Shown here piece by piece: positions 33,808-43,331 of a stretch of DNA of 64,000 bases; position 1 is the first letter of the stretch, and each line of letters starts with the position of its first letter. The position numbers and the translations under genes were made by a program. The DNA lies in contig CAJQMR010000011.1 of the NCBI GenBank assembly GCA_905479495.1, positions 1-64,000 of the forward strand, given 5' to 3'. The stretch is from an uncultured Anaerolineae bacterium (lineage in GTDB: Bacteria; Chloroflexota; Anaerolineae; Promineifilales; Promineifilaceae). The notes beneath the pieces are model-generated. The model made no database searches and had not been told where the DNA came from. It saw only the letters and a program-made list of their open reading frames with translations.

Positions 33808-35229
33808 TCCCCGCCTCACCTCATCCACCACATCCCCATCTGGCCCCAGCAGCTGCACGTCCAAGGCAAATTGACCCATCGTGTGTGTCGAGCAGCTCAG
33901 GCAGGGGTCAAAGGTGCGGATGACGGCTTCTACCCGGTTTAGCATTGGCTCTTCAATTTTATTGGAACGGATAAATTGTCGGGCTACCTGTAACACACCC
34001 TTGTTCATCGCCAGGTTGTTGTGGCCGGTGGCAATAATCAGGTTTACCCAGCGGATAAGCCCGTTTTCGTCGATTTTGTAATGATGCATCAACGTGCCGC
34101 GCGGTGCTTCCGACGCGCCAACGCCTTCAAAGGCGTTAGGGGAGGCGTGAGCCCGGACATGTTTGTCGAGAATATCTGGGTGGTTGAGCAACTGCTCAAT
34201 GCGCTCAATGCAGTACACAATTTCCACCAGCCGAGCATAGTGGTATTGGAAGGAGCTCAAAACCGCGCCGCGCTGTAGCATGCGGAACTCGGCCCATTCC
34301 TGGTCGGCCAGCGGTGTGCCGCAGTGGGAGATGATGTTCATCCGCGCCAGCGGTCCCACCCGGTAGATGCCTTTGGGATAACCCATCGGCTTGTAATAAG
34401 GTGATTTCAGGTAGGAATCGGGTTCCACTGCTTCGGAGATGTAATCCATGTAGCGCGCCGGGTCTAGCTGGTCCGCTACAATGTTGCCCACCGCATCGAC
34501 GATGCGCAGTTTGCCATCATGTAATGAAAGTTTACCGTCAGGATCTACCATGCCCATAAACAGCGTGGGGAAGTTGGCAAAGCTGCGCAGTTCGGCGTCG
34601 AAGGTGCCAAAGATCTCTTTGTACCAGGCCAGGGTGCGTTGAATGCGCTCCAGGGCGTCTGGCACCTGGGCCATAATGGTGTCGCGATGCGCCTCGGTCA
34701 ATGGTGAACTGACGCCGCCAGGCACCACCCAGGCAGGATGAATCCGCTTGCCGCCCAGCAGCTCGATGATCGACTGGCCGAATTTGCGCAAGGCAATGCC
34801 GTCTTTGGCCAGGTCGGGATGCTTTTGCATCACGCCAAAAATGTTGCGCTCGGCCGGATCGGCGTCGAAGCCCATGACAAAGTCCGGGGATGAAAGATGG
34901 AAGAAACTGAGCGCATGGGATTGGAGGATTTGAGCCAGATTCATGATGCGGCGCAGGTTTTTGGCTGTATGGGGAATCTTCACCGCCAATAGGGCGTCGC
35001 CGGCTTTGGCCGAAGCCATCAGGTGGCTCACCGGACAAATGCCGCAGATTCTGGCGGTAAGGGCGGGCATTTCGTAAAACGGCCGTCCCTCTGTCATCTT
35101 CTCAAACCCGCGAAATTGGGTTACATGAAACCGGGCATCTGCTACCTGCCCCTGATCATCTAGCTGAATTGTAATTTTACTGTGCCCTTCTATACGGGTC
35201 ACAGGGTCTATTGTAATTGTTTTACTCAT
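33805..35229 (-). CDS. hoxH: bidirectional [NiFe] hydrogenase large subunit
   Basis: About 474 residues from the ATG at 35229 (MSKTITIDPVTRIEGH); a longer frame to 35274 adds 15 residues not typical of the family. The nickel ligands lie in RICGICPVSH near the N terminus and DPCLSCSTH near the C terminus. About 25 residues after that His (ending VVDEVRRG) form the peptide removed by the protease. The subunit holds the Ni-Fe(CN)2CO centre that splits or makes H2. It is separated from hoxY by a 120-base repeat insertion, unlike the tight junctions elsewhere in the operon. Confidence 0.95.
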   Translation of the reverse strand: MSKTITIDPVTRIEGHSKITIQLDDQGQVADARFHVTQFRGFEKMTEGRPFYEMPALTARICGICPVSHLMASAKAGDALLAVKIPHTAKNLRRIMNLAQILQSHALSFFHLSSPDFVMGFDADPAERNIFGVMQKHPDLAKDGIALRKFGQSIIELLGGKRIHPAWVVPGGVSSPLTEAHRDTIMAQVPDALERIQRTLAWYKEIFGTFDAELRSFANFPTLFMGMVDPDGKLSLHDGKLRIVDAVGNIVADQLDPARYMDYISEAVEPDSYLKSPYYKPMGYPKGIYRVGPLARMNIISHCGTPLADQEWAEFRMLQRGAVLSSFQYHYARLVEIVYCIERIEQLLNHPDILDKHVRAHASPNAFEGVGASEAPRGTLMHHYKIDENGLIRWVNLIIATGHNNLAMNKGVLQVARQFIRSNKIEEPMLNRVEAVIRTFDPCLSCSTHTMGQFALDVQLLGPDGDVVDEVRRG

Positions 35230-35265
35230 GAGAAATTGTCCTGTTCTTAAATTAGGTGTGACTTT

Positions 35266-35345
35266 TACCCTCACCCCAGCCCTCTCCCTTTAAGGGAGAG
35301 GGAGTCAGTTCCCTCCCCCTCGCAGGGGGAGGGTTAGGGTGGGGG
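35266..35345. repeat. palindromic intergenic repeat inside the hydrogenase operon
   Basis: Two neighbouring hairpins, one at 35281-35301 (CCTCTCCCTT and complement) and one at 35311-35333 (CCCTCCCCCT and complement), are embedded in CCCTCACCCC...GGTTAGGGTGGGGG, itself an outer inverted pair. Repeats of this type are dispersed in many bacterial genomes. Here it lies between hoxY and hoxH and could reduce or stabilise the downstream message. Confidence 0.75.
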
Positions 35346-35348
35346 TTC

Positions 35349-35882
35349 TTACGCACCAAATCGCGTTTTGCCCGTTAAGTCTGGCTCTCGCCCCGCCAAA
35401 AGTTCAGTCAATACATAGAAAATAGTGTCGGCCGAAGGGGGGCAGCCGGGGACAAACACATCCACCTTCACCACCTGGTGAACCGGCACCGACATTTCGC
35501 GCAGCGGCGGGATTACCTTAACCGGAATGTGCTGGTTTTCGTCGGCATTTTCTATGTAGGCACGCTCAAGCAGCGCCTCTGGCTTAAACGGGTTGCGCAT
35601 TCCTGGCACGTTGGCCGTTACGGCGCAATCACCCAGCGAAACCAAAATTTTGGTATGGGCACGCACCTTCAGGATTTTTTCGTAATCATCCTCGTTGCTT
35701 ACCGCCCCTTCAATCAGGGTAACATCCACCATTTCGGGGAAATTTTTGTTGTCTACTAATGGGCTATACACCAGGTCTGCCAGCTCGGCCAACGCAATCA
35801 GCCGCTCATCAATGTCTAGAAAAGACATGTGGCAGCCAGAGCAGCCATCCAGCCAAACGGTAGCTAATTTTGCCTTGCTCAT
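35349..35882 (-). CDS. hoxY: bidirectional [NiFe] hydrogenase small subunit
   Basis: 177 residues, the short form typical of group 3d enzymes with one proximal [4Fe-4S] cluster. The ligands are Cys residues in [14 protein letters not shown] near the N terminus, [14 protein letters not shown] in the middle and [11 protein letters not shown] near the C terminus. It carries electrons from the Ni-Fe site in HoxH to the diaphorase part (HoxFU). The start overlaps the end of hoxU by four bases. Confidence 0.95.
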   Translation of the reverse strand: MSKAKLATVWLDGCSGCHMSFLDIDERLIALAELADLVYSPLVDNKNFPEMVDVTLIEGAVSNEDDYEKILKVRAHTKILVSLGDCAVTANVPGMRNPFKPEALLERAYIENADENQHIPVKVIPPLREMSVPVHQVVKVDVFVPGCPPSADTIFYVLTELLAGREPDLTGKTRFGA

Positions 35883-36607
35883 TCTTCACCCCCATTGCGC
35901 CCTTCACGCATCAGGCGTAAATAGGGCAAGAATTCATGTTTTTTGCGCATTTCAGCCACAGATGTGCCTTTCTCAAACAGGGCACCCGTGGGGCAGACCT
36001 GCACGCATTTGCCGCAGCTGGTGCAGCTTTGTGCTTCGCCCCATGGTTGATTCAAATCGGCCACGATGCGGGCTTCTGCACCGCGCCCCATTACATCCCA
36101 GGTGTGAGCCCCTTCCACCTCGTCGCAGACGCGCACGCAGCGCGTACACAAAATGCAGCGGTTGTGGTCCAGACCAAAGTAAGGATGGCTGGCATCTACG
36201 GGCAGGCTGGGATTGATATATGGCACGCTGACGTGGGTCATGCCCAGTTGGTACCCTTTGTCTTGCAGTTCACAGGTACCATTAGAAACACAGACGGCGC
36301 AAACGTGGTTGCGCTCAGAAAAGAGCAGCTCAATGGTTTGTTTACGATATGCTTGCAGCCGCTCAGAATTGGTCGTCACTTCCATCCCTTCGTCTGGATA
36401 AGTCATGCAGGCGGGGAAGAGACGGCTGGAGCCTTTGATTTCTACCATGCACATTCGACAACCACCATAGGCGGAGACACCTTCCAAATAGCAGAGGGTG
36501 GGGATATGGATGTCGTTTTGGCGAGCCAGCTCCAGGATGGTTTCGTCTTCGCGGGCACCAATATCTTGCCCATCAATTTTGAAGGTTATTATGCGAGATC
36601 GTCTCAT
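35879..36607 (-). CDS. hoxU: hydrogenase diaphorase iron-sulfur subunit
   Basis: 242 residues, homologous to the N-terminal part of NuoG. A ferredoxin-like [2Fe-2S] domain ([19 protein letters not shown], with a later CMTYPD) comes first. It is followed by the His-Cys [4Fe-4S] site ([15 protein letters not shown]) and two ferredoxin-type CxxCxxC motifs ([11 protein letters not shown] and [11 protein letters not shown]). It relays electrons between HoxF and HoxY. Four-base overlaps on both sides show translational coupling. Confidence 0.95.
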   Translation of the reverse strand: MRRSRIITFKIDGQDIGAREDETILELARQNDIHIPTLCYLEGVSAYGGCRMCMVEIKGSSRLFPACMTYPDEGMEVTTNSERLQAYRKQTIELLFSERNHVCAVCVSNGTCELQDKGYQLGMTHVSVPYINPSLPVDASHPYFGLDHNRCILCTRCVRVCDEVEGAHTWDVMGRGAEARIVADLNQPWGEAQSCTSCGKCVQVCPTGALFEKGTSVAEMRKKHEFLPYLRLMREGRNGGEE

Positions 36608-38265
36608 GATTGCACCTCTTGACTGGAAACGGCCGTTTCCAAATCTTTCTCACCATCCAATAGCAAATCGGTATATTCATGCCGGAAGTAGCGCAGCGTG
36701 CTGTTTACCGGATTGGGTGCAGTCTGGCCCAAGCCGCAAAGGCTCATTTCCTGCACCATTGTGCACAGGTTTTCCAGCAGCCGCAACTCATACCGCATCG
36801 CTTCGCCGCGACAAATTTTGTCTAACAATTGATGCATATGCACCGTGCCAACCCGGCAGGGTACACATTTGCCGCACGACTCCGTCTTGCAAAACTCCAT
36901 GAAGTAGCGAGCCACATCCACCATGTTCGATGTTTCATCCATCACAATCATGCCGCCGGAACCCATAATAGAGCCTAGCTTCACCAGCGATTCATAATCA
37001 ACTGGGGTGTCAAAATAGTCGGCTGGAATGCAGCCGCCGGATGGCCCGCCGGTTTGCACCGCTTTCACCTGATGCCCGCCGGGAATGCCGCCGCCAATCT
37101 CGAACACAATTTCTTTCAGCGGAATGCCCATTGGCACTTCAATAAGGCCGGTGTTGACAATGCTGCCTGCCAGGGCAAATACTTTGGTGCCCTTGCTCTT
37201 GGCTGTGCCGATGCCAGCGTACCAATCGCCACCGTTGCGCACGATAGGTGCCACGTTGGCAAAGGTTTCCACATTATTAATCAGCGTTGGCTCGCCCCAC
37301 AGACCAAACTCAGCTGGGTAGGGGGGGCGGGGTCGCGGCTGCCCGCGCTTGCCTTCCACCGAAGCAATCAGCGCAGTTTCCTCGCCGCAAACAAATGCCC
37401 CAGCCCCTAAACGGATATCGATCTGGAAGTTAAACGTGGTGCCACAGATGCCATCGCCCAAAACGCCCAGCCGTCGTGCCTGGTTGATCGCTTTTTTCAG
37501 CCGGGCCACAGCCAGCGGATATTCACCGCGTACGTAGATGTACCCTTTGCGGGCCCCAATTGCGTAACCTGCCAGGGTCATCCCTTCCAGCACGCGGTGT
37601 GGATCGCTTTCCAGCACGGAGCGGTCCATAAAGGCACCGGGGTCGCCCTCATCGGCGTTGCAAATGACGTATTTGCGCTGGTTAGCGTCGGCTTTGGCTA
37701 CGGTGGTCCATTTGAGACCGGTGGGGTAGCCACCACCGCCGCGCCCGCGCAGACCGCTGCGCAGCACTTCATCAATGATGTCGTTGGGGGTCATTTCGGT
37801 AACGGCCGTTAACAAAGCCTCATATCCCCCGGTTGCCACATATTCCTCAATGCGCTCTGGGTCAATACGGCCGCTGTTTTCCAATACAATCTTGGTTTGC
37901 CGCTGGAAGAAGGGCACATCGGTGGGGCAAACGAGCTTCTTAAGCAGTTTGCCTTCGCTGACAGCTTCCACCAGCGATTTAGCATCCTCCGGTTTCACAT
38001 CCTGGTAAAGATTTTCGTCCAGTTTGTCATCTTTATGAACGACATTTACCAGGGGGCCACGCGAGCAAAGCCCCATGCAGCCAACTCCCTTGGCCTGGCA
38101 ACCCGTGTGCTTCCCTGCCTTGATCTCCGATTGTACCGCTTCCAAAACCTGGTCGCTTTGGGAGGAAAGGCAGCTGGCAGCAACACATACCTGAATAATG
38201 TGATCTGATTTGGCCGCTGCTGCTTGCTCTTTTGCCGTGATTTTCTCAAATTTTTCATACATCAT
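36604..38265 (-). CDS. hoxF: hydrogenase diaphorase NAD/FMN subunit
   Basis: About 553 residues from ATG 38265, chosen because GGAGGTGG precedes it and the ATGATG overlaps the hoxE stop; the longer frame to 38370 is unlikely. An N-terminal thioredoxin-like [2Fe-2S] domain ([10 protein letters not shown]...[12 protein letters not shown]) is followed by the FMN/NAD-binding NuoF-like core ([28 protein letters not shown]) and the C-terminal [4Fe-4S] motif [12 protein letters not shown]. It oxidises or reduces NAD(H) and feeds electrons to the other subunits. Confidence 0.95.
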   Translation of the reverse strand: MMYEKFEKITAKEQAAAAKSDHIIQVCVAASCLSSQSDQVLEAVQSEIKAGKHTGCQAKGVGCMGLCSRGPLVNVVHKDDKLDENLYQDVKPEDAKSLVEAVSEGKLLKKLVCPTDVPFFQRQTKIVLENSGRIDPERIEEYVATGGYEALLTAVTEMTPNDIIDEVLRSGLRGRGGGGYPTGLKWTTVAKADANQRKYVICNADEGDPGAFMDRSVLESDPHRVLEGMTLAGYAIGARKGYIYVRGEYPLAVARLKKAINQARRLGVLGDGICGTTFNFQIDIRLGAGAFVCGEETALIASVEGKRGQPRPRPPYPAEFGLWGEPTLINNVETFANVAPIVRNGGDWYAGIGTAKSKGTKVFALAGSIVNTGLIEVPMGIPLKEIVFEIGGGIPGGHQVKAVQTGGPSGGCIPADYFDTPVDYESLVKLGSIMGSGGMIVMDETSNMVDVARYFMEFCKTESCGKCVPCRVGTVHMHQLLDKICRGEAMRYELRLLENLCTMVQEMSLCGLGQTAPNPVNSTLRYFRHEYTDLLLDGEKDLETAVSSQEVQS

Positions 38266-38761
38266 CGTCTGACCACCTCCGCAGGGTTGCCAATGTCTTT
38301 TCTGAACTTTGGTTGCCCAATACATCCCCATCGAACACGGCGACGGGAGCCAGCCCACAAGCCCCGACACAGCGGGCCGTCAGCAGCGATAGTTGTTCAT
38401 CATCGGTTGTTTCGCCAGGTTTGATGCCGTAAGCTTGTTCAATTTGTTCCAGCAGCTTGGGGCCACCCTTGATATAGCAAGCCGTGCCAGTGCACACCAC
38501 GCAGCTGTGCTTACCCGCCGGTTTCAGGCTAAACAAATGATAAAAAGTCGAAACACCATACACCTGGCTCAACGGCACGTGCAGAGAAGCCGCCACGTAT
38601 TGCAGCGAGGCGGCATCCAAAAAGCCAAATGCTTCCTGAACGGTGTGCAGCGTCTCGATAAGGGCACTGCGCCGGAAACCATTGCGGCGCATGGTGGCTT
38701 GCACAAAGCGCCAACGCTTATCATCGGTTGGCGGATCAATTTGCTTGGGATTCGCTAACAT
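38255..38761 (-). CDS. hoxE: hydrogenase diaphorase NuoE-like subunit
   Basis: 168 residues of the thioredoxin-like [2Fe-2S] family. The four Cys ligands are in [13 protein letters not shown] and [12 protein letters not shown]. The N-terminal helical half ([19 protein letters not shown]) is typical of NuoE/HoxE. Its presence makes the enzyme a five-subunit HoxEFUYH type, as in cyanobacteria and some Chloroflexota, not the four-subunit HoxFUYH form. It is the first hox structural gene, 86 bases after hypA. Confidence 0.95.
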   Translation of the reverse strand: MLANPKQIDPPTDDKRWRFVQATMRRNGFRRSALIETLHTVQEAFGFLDAASLQYVAASLHVPLSQVYGVSTFYHLFSLKPAGKHSCVVCTGTACYIKGGPKLLEQIEQAYGIKPGETTDDEQLSLLTARCVGACGLAPVAVFDGDVLGNQSSEKTLATLRRWSDDDV

Positions 38762-38847
38762 GCAAACTCCTTAGATTGGCCACAGCGTACACAAAGTGAC
38801 AGGAAATGTCCTTGCTATTTTCCTTGGCCTCTGTTTACGGTGTGGTT

Positions 38848-39192
38848 TTAAGTTTCGATATCAATGGACGTCAGCTGGAATTCCTGGCCAGAAAGAATTT
38901 TGACTTTAATGCCGCCGCATTGCGGACAGGCTGTCAATTCATTGTCCAGAGTATAAATCTGGTCACAATCCTGGCAGTGGAGTTGCGCGGGTACAGTGTG
39001 AAAATGAAGCGTAGCCCCTTCGCATAGGCTATCCCGGCTGATAATGTCCCAATAAAACTGCACAGAGTCATCGATGATGGTGGAAAGCGCACCAATTTGC
39101 AGGTGTAGATCAGTCACCTGACGGGCATTTGCTTCCGTGGCATGGCGCAGGGCAAGGTTTAAGATTTGCTCAGTAATAGCTAATTCATGCAT
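38848..39192 (-). CDS. hypA: hydrogenase nickel-incorporation protein HypA
   Basis: 114 residues. The nickel-binding N terminus MHELAI is intact, and the zinc site is formed by LHCQDC and TACPQCGG, two CxxC pairs at about 73-76 and 89-92. HypA passes nickel to the large subunit with HypB. It appears to lead the operon, and the control region at 39193-39468 lies upstream. The hypC, D, E and F genes needed for the Fe(CN)2CO group are not in this window. Confidence 0.95.
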   Translation of the reverse strand: MHELAITEQILNLALRHATEANARQVTDLHLQIGALSTIIDDSVQFYWDIISRDSLCEGATLHFHTVPAQLHCQDCDQIYTLDNELTACPQCGGIKVKILSGQEFQLTSIDIET

Positions 39193-39304
39193 ATGATTTG
39201 ATCTTTTACCCCAGCTTTTGGGACTGTCTCGATCGCTCTTTTACAGCTTCTGCTTACATGTTACTCAAGATAAATCTCTTGCCGATTGCGATCCTTCTGG
39301 TTTA

Positions 39305-39324
39305 TTTGTGATAAATGTCACAAA
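39305..39324. promoter_or_regulatory. CRP/FNR-like binding site upstream of the hydrogenase operon
   Basis: TTTGTGATAAATGTCACAAA is a perfect TGTGA-N6-TCACA palindrome with 7-base arms, the classic layout for CRP/FNR-family regulators. It lies 113 bases before hypA (minus) and 145 bases before the amine oxidase (plus), so it could serve either. A similar, weaker site is at 54587-54602. Confidence 0.7.
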
Positions 39325-39341
39325 TGGAGCTGGAATAAGAA

Positions 39342-39400
39342 CATTTCCCCAGCAACTTATGCTAAAGCAAGCTGCTGGGCAAACAGTTTCCGGGGAAATG
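39342..39400. terminator. nested hairpin in the divergent hypA/oxidase region
   Basis: CATTTCCCC (39342-39350) pairs with GGGGAAATG (39392-39400), with CAGCA/TGCTG (39350-39354, 39373-39377) inside. It sits 69 bases before the oxidase ATG. It could be an attenuator-like leader structure; there is no T-run, so plain termination is less likely. Confidence 0.4.
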
Positions 39401-39468
39401 AGTTGAGCGCTGATTGCTTTTTGCAGTTCATATGGTTTGGGCTACACTGTTTTTGGAGGTAAACAAAT

Positions 39469-41007
39469 ATGGATGAAACTGTGATTGATGTAGCAATTGT
39501 GGGTGGCGGTGTTTCGGGTGTTTATACAGGCTGGCGGTTGTTAACGGCCGATTTAAACCAGAGCCAATTGGGCAGTGATACGTTGCTTAATGTGCAGCTT
39601 TTTGAGCTGAGTGACCGTATCGGCGGGCGGCTTATCTCACTGGACCCACCAGAGATGACGGGCATTAAGGCGGAGTTTGGCGGGATGCGCTACCTGACAA
39701 ATCAGCCGCTGGTGACAGGGTTGATTCAGCAGTTGGGCTTGGCCACACGGCCGTTTCCCGTCAGTGGTCCCGAAAATATTTACTACGTGCGTGGCCAACA
39801 TTTGCGGCAGTCTGAGTTTGCCAATCCGGACAAGGTGCCGTACCGGGTGCGCTGGCAGGAGCGGGGCAAAACACCGGGCCAGCTCATCATGGAGGCGATT
39901 GATGTGCTCATTCCGGGGGCCACCAAATTAACGCCGGAGCAGTGGCTGGACGTGAAAGAGAATTACAAATTTAACGGCCGTTTCCTGTGGGAACTCGGCT
40001 TTTGGAATTTGCTGCACCAGGTGATGAGCAGTGAGGCGTACAAGCTGGTGATGGACGCGGGCGGCTATAACACGACGATGACCAACTGGAACGCCGCCGA
40101 AGCGATCCCCTGGTACCTGGCTGATTTTGGACCAGAGGTGGAATACCGCACGGTCATTGACGGCATGGAAAGCGTGCCGCTGACCCTGGCCCAGCGTTTT
40201 ACTGAGGCAGGCGGGCAGATTCATTTTGACAGCCGTCTAAACACCTTCAGCCGTCGGGAAGATGGGCTGATTGAATTGCAGATAGACGGCCGTTCACCGT
40301 TGTTGGCCCGCCATTTGGTGCTGGCGATGCCGCGCCGCTCGCTGGAACTGCTGGATGATGACACGGAATTTTTGCTGCATCCGCAGGTGAAACCGCTTAT
40401 CCCCACCGTGACGCCGCACCCCATGTTTAAATTGTTCCTCTGTTATCGCTATCCGTGGTGGCAGGATGCGGGGGTGAACAACGGCCGTTCTGTCACCGAT
40501 TTGCCCGTGCGGCAGGTGTACTATTTTGGCTCTGAGGCAGAAGGGCCAGCGGTGTTTAACCCAGAATTACGCGATTCGCTGGTGATGGCCAGCTACGATG
40601 ATGGGCCGTTTGTGGGCTTTTGGACGGGCTTGGCCGAGCAGGGGCACAGCACCACGCACTGCTTCCCGCCATCGGACGAGCCGCGCTGGAACCGGTATGT
40701 TTGCCCACCGGCGATGGTAGCCCACGCCCAGCGGCAGCTTCAGCTAGTGCACGATTTGGAGTACATTCCCGAACCGTATGCGGCGGGCTTCCAGGATTGG
40801 GGGCAGGACCCGTTTGGCGGGGCGTGGAATTCATGGAACATCCATGTGAAGGCGTGGGAAGTGCGGGAGAAAATTGTGCAGCCGCTGGCGGATACGGCCG
40901 TTTACATCATCGGTGAAGCGTATTCCGGGTCGCAGGGCTGGATTGAAGGGGCGCTGGAAACGACCGAAGCACTGCTGCAACAAAAATGGAGCGTGACGCG
41001 TGGCTGA
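39469..41007 (+). CDS. FAD-dependent amine oxidase family protein
   Basis: 512 residues. The N-terminal Rossmann dinucleotide motif VAIVGGGVSGVYTGWRL (about 8-24) binds FAD. FELSDRIGGRLISL matches the second flavin motif, and the C-terminal YIIGEAYSGSQGWIEGALETTE closes the flavin pocket, as in monoamine oxidases. The substrate is unknown. A Gly-Gly-Met-Arg-Tyr segment (EFGGMRYLT) also fits the family. TTGGAGG precedes the ATG. The stop overlaps the HAD gene by eight bases, so they form a two-gene operon. Confidence 0.88.
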   Translation: MDETVIDVAIVGGGVSGVYTGWRLLTADLNQSQLGSDTLLNVQLFELSDRIGGRLISLDPPEMTGIKAEFGGMRYLTNQPLVTGLIQQLGLATRPFPVSGPENIYYVRGQHLRQSEFANPDKVPYRVRWQERGKTPGQLIMEAIDVLIPGATKLTPEQWLDVKENYKFNGRFLWELGFWNLLHQVMSSEAYKLVMDAGGYNTTMTNWNAAEAIPWYLADFGPEVEYRTVIDGMESVPLTLAQRFTEAGGQIHFDSRLNTFSRREDGLIELQIDGRSPLLARHLVLAMPRRSLELLDDDTEFLLHPQVKPLIPTVTPHPMFKLFLCYRYPWWQDAGVNNGRSVTDLPVRQVYYFGSEAEGPAVFNPELRDSLVMASYDDGPFVGFWTGLAEQGHSTTHCFPPSDEPRWNRYVCPPAMVAHAQRQLQLVHDLEYIPEPYAAGFQDWGQDPFGGAWNSWNIHVKAWEVREKIVQPLADTAVYIIGEAYSGSQGWIEGALETTEALLQQKWSVTRG

Positions 41008-41656
41008 ACAGGAAATTGTGGCCTTTGATTTAGAAGGTACGCTCTCGGCGGGCGTGGCTTGGGAAGGAATGCGCGATTATTTGGTGGCACATGGCGAGGG
41101 TGATAAGTTCCGTCGCTTTTTTAGGCAGAATTTGCTGCGGGTGCTGGCCTTTCGTGTGGGCATTATAAAGGATGAGCGTGCTTTTAAGGAGCGCTGGATT
41201 TTGGGCGTGATGCGGCTGTTTGCCGGGTATACGCCGGAGCGTTTTGCTGAGGTGTCGGCCTGGGTGGCGAACAAGACGTTTTGGGCCAATCGGCGCATTG
41301 CGGTGGTGGAAGAACTGTTGGCCCATCAAGAAAACGGCCGTCGCGTCATCATCGTTTCGGGGATGTTTGAGCCAATTTTGCAGCAGTTTGCGGCCAAGTT
41401 GCAGGTGGAATCGATTGGCACGCTGGTTGAGGTGGTAAACGGCCGTCTTACGGGCGAGATCATTGGGCAGCTCAACGTGGGGCCGCCCAAGGTGGCCAAG
41501 CTGCAAAAGCTGCCGGGCAAGTTGGTGGCAGCGTATGGGGATACGCTGCGGGACATTCCGATGCTGGAGTTGGCGGAAACGGCCGTTGCGGTCCACCCGG
41601 ATGATGTTTTAAGGGAAACGGCCGTGCAGCGCGGCTGGCGCATTTTGACGAATTAA
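41000..41656 (+). CDS. HAD-family phosphatase-like protein
   Basis: 218 residues, GTG start. The nucleophile motif is FDLEGTL at about 9-15. HAD phosphatases usually have DxDxT, so the general-acid Asp is replaced by Glu here, which may alter or reduce activity. Motif II is VSGMFEPIL, and motifs III/IV are AYGDTLRDIPML. The layout resembles phosphoserine-phosphatase-like HAD-IB enzymes. The gene is coupled to the oxidase upstream. The substrate is not known. Confidence 0.8.
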   Translation: MAEQEIVAFDLEGTLSAGVAWEGMRDYLVAHGEGDKFRRFFRQNLLRVLAFRVGIIKDERAFKERWILGVMRLFAGYTPERFAEVSAWVANKTFWANRRIAVVEELLAHQENGRRVIIVSGMFEPILQQFAAKLQVESIGTLVEVVNGRLTGEIIGQLNVGPPKVAKLQKLPGKLVAAYGDTLRDIPMLELAETAVAVHPDDVLRETAVQRGWRILTN

Positions 41657-41661
41657 CATTG

Positions 41662-41728
41662 GTCATGCCCGCAAAGGCGGGAATCTATCCGGCAACAGAT
41701 TCTGGATGCCCGCCTGCGCGGGCATGAC
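41662..41728. repeat. REP-like palindromic intergenic repeat
   Basis: GTCATGCCCGC (41662-41672) and its complement GCGGGCATGAC (41718-41728) enclose two inner hairpins, CCCGC-aaag-GCGGG and CCCGC-ctgc-GCGGG. This is a BIME/REP-like arrangement, filling the gap between the HAD and dehydrogenase genes. It may stabilise or terminate the upstream message. Confidence 0.75.
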
Positions 41729-41743
41729 AGGCAAGGGAAAATT

Positions 41744-42751
41744 ATGAAAATTGCAGTTTTTAGCACCAAACCGTACGACCGCAGCTATCTGGACGCGGCC
41801 AACGAAACGATCGGCCACGAGCTGGTTTATTTTGAGGCCAAATTGGATAAGGATACCGTGCTGCTGGCACAAGGCTTTCCCTGTGTCTGCGTGTTTGTCA
41901 ATGATGTGGTGGACGCCCACGTGCTGCTGGAGCTGAAAGCGGGCGGCACCAGCCTGATTGCTCTGCGCTCGGCTGGGTTTAACCATGTGGATTTAAAGGC
42001 GGGGCACCAGCTGGGCCTCAGCATTGTGCGCGTGCCCGCTTATTCGCCACATGCCGTGGCGGAACATACCATAGCCCTGCTGATGGCTCTGAACCGCAAA
42101 ACGCACCGCGCCTACAATCGGGTGCGCGAGGGCAACTTCTCGCTTGATGGTCTGCTGGGCTTTGATTTGTATGGCCTCACGGTGGGTATCGTGGGCACGG
42201 GACAAATTGGTCAGGCGGCAGCGCGCATCTTCAACGGTTTTGGCTGCAAGCTGCTGGGCTACGATTTGTATCCCAGCGATGCTGCTAAGGAGTTAGGGGT
42301 AGAATACACCGAGCTGGACGATTTGTTCCGCCGCTCGGACATCATCACGTTGCACGCGCCGCTGACGCCGGAAACGTACCATCTCATCGACAGCGACAGC
42401 ATTGGCCTGATGAAGCGGGGCGTAACGATTTTGAATACTAGCCGGGGGGCATTGATTGATGCCCAGGCGGTACTGGCAGGCTTGAAGACGGGCAAAATCA
42501 GCCATTTGGGGCTAGATGTATACGAGGAGGAGGGAGACCTCTTTTTTGAAGATTTGTCCAACCAGATCATTCAAGATGACGTTTTTGCCCGTTTGCTGAC
42601 AATGCCCAACGTGCTCATCACCGGGCATCAAGGCTTTTTCACGGGCAAGGCGCTGGAAAACATCGCCCGTACCACGCTGGAAAACGTGAAGGAGTTTGAG
42701 GAGACGGGCAGTTCAGCCAATTTGGTTTCTTCGGAGAAGGTGCAAGGGTAG
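41744..42751 (+). CDS. D-2-hydroxyacid dehydrogenase, D-lactate dehydrogenase type
   Basis: 335 residues, NAD-linked. The dinucleotide fold is GIVGTGQIGQAAARIF at about 147-162. The catalytic Arg is in LNTSRGALIDA, the Glu in LDVYEEEGDLFFEDL, and the His in LITGHQGFFTGKA. The pattern SNQIIQDDVFARLLTMPNV is typical of the LdhA group (E. coli fermentative D-lactate dehydrogenase), so reduction of pyruvate to D-lactate is the likely reaction. Together with the hydrogenase it suggests fermentative capacity. Confidence 0.9.
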   Translation: MKIAVFSTKPYDRSYLDAANETIGHELVYFEAKLDKDTVLLAQGFPCVCVFVNDVVDAHVLLELKAGGTSLIALRSAGFNHVDLKAGHQLGLSIVRVPAYSPHAVAEHTIALLMALNRKTHRAYNRVREGNFSLDGLLGFDLYGLTVGIVGTGQIGQAAARIFNGFGCKLLGYDLYPSDAAKELGVEYTELDDLFRRSDIITLHAPLTPETYHLIDSDSIGLMKRGVTILNTSRGALIDAQAVLAGLKTGKISHLGLDVYEEEGDLFFEDLSNQIIQDDVFARLLTMPNVLITGHQGFFTGKALENIARTTLENVKEFEETGSSANLVSSEKVQG

Positions 42752-42757
42752 GTAACT

Positions 42758-42928
42758 CTACGAATCATTCCAAATGTCTTTTGGATTGACATCATTCACA
42801 TCAAAAATCGGTCTAGCAATGCGCTCCAATAAGTGCCGCCCTGCTTTCCTATAATCCCAATCTACTGGTTGATTTTGAAAAAGTTCTAGCCAAAAAGTTA
42901 GAGCTTTTTGGAGCGTTTTTGCTTTTAC
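42758..42928 (-). pseudogene. remnant of a gene downstream of the toxin-antitoxin pair
   Basis: A 56-codon open stretch without a proper start reads VKAKTLQKALTFWLELFQNQP...HLLERIARPIFDVND and ends at TAG 42758. The sequence looks like a real protein C terminus, not random frame. It is preceded in frame by TGA and lies directly after the dehydrogenase. It is probably a decayed gene once following mazF. The family is not recognised. Confidence 0.4.
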
Positions 42929-42992
42929 TCATCCTCGGATTACCGATATGTTTACTCTTCGGAGGAGGTGAAAGGGTGAGGAAGGTGGCCAT

Positions 42993-43331
42993 CTACAAAT
43001 CCAAGGTGATTCGTAATATTTGGTCAATTTGTGTCATTATTTGCGGAGGGAGACTGCCACGCTGCCGGAGCAGCCGAGTTTTGGTGATGGCCCGTACCTG
43101 TCCACCCAAGGCGACAGAATCGGCCGTTAAACCACCATTACCTTCCTTTATCAGCACATCGTTCGGGTAACTACGTTTGACATTTTTAGCGCTTGTGAGG
43201 GGAACAACAACAACGACAGAACTATGCTGATTAATTGCGTCCCGGCTTACTACGATAACAGGGCGAATTCCTGCCTGTTCTGAGCCTTCAGTGGGACTTA
43301 AGCGGGCATCGAAGACATCTCCACGTTTCAT
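42993..43331 (-). CDS. MazF/PemK-type endoribonuclease toxin
   Basis: 112 residues with the MazF fold: MKRGDVFDARLSPTEGSEQAG, RPVIVVSRDAINQ, VVVVPLTSA, then GGLTADSVALGGQVRAITKTRL. The conserved Arg of RPVIVVSRD and the Thr/Ser in VPLTSA support a cleaving enzyme. MazF toxins cut mRNA at short sequences and halt growth when the antitoxin is lost. It overlaps the antitoxin stop by four bases and is expressed second, the usual order. Confidence 0.9.
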   Translation of the reverse strand: MKRGDVFDARLSPTEGSEQAGIRPVIVVSRDAINQHSSVVVVVPLTSAKNVKRSYPNDVLIKEGNGGLTADSVALGGQVRAITKTRLLRQRGSLPPQIMTQIDQILRITLDL

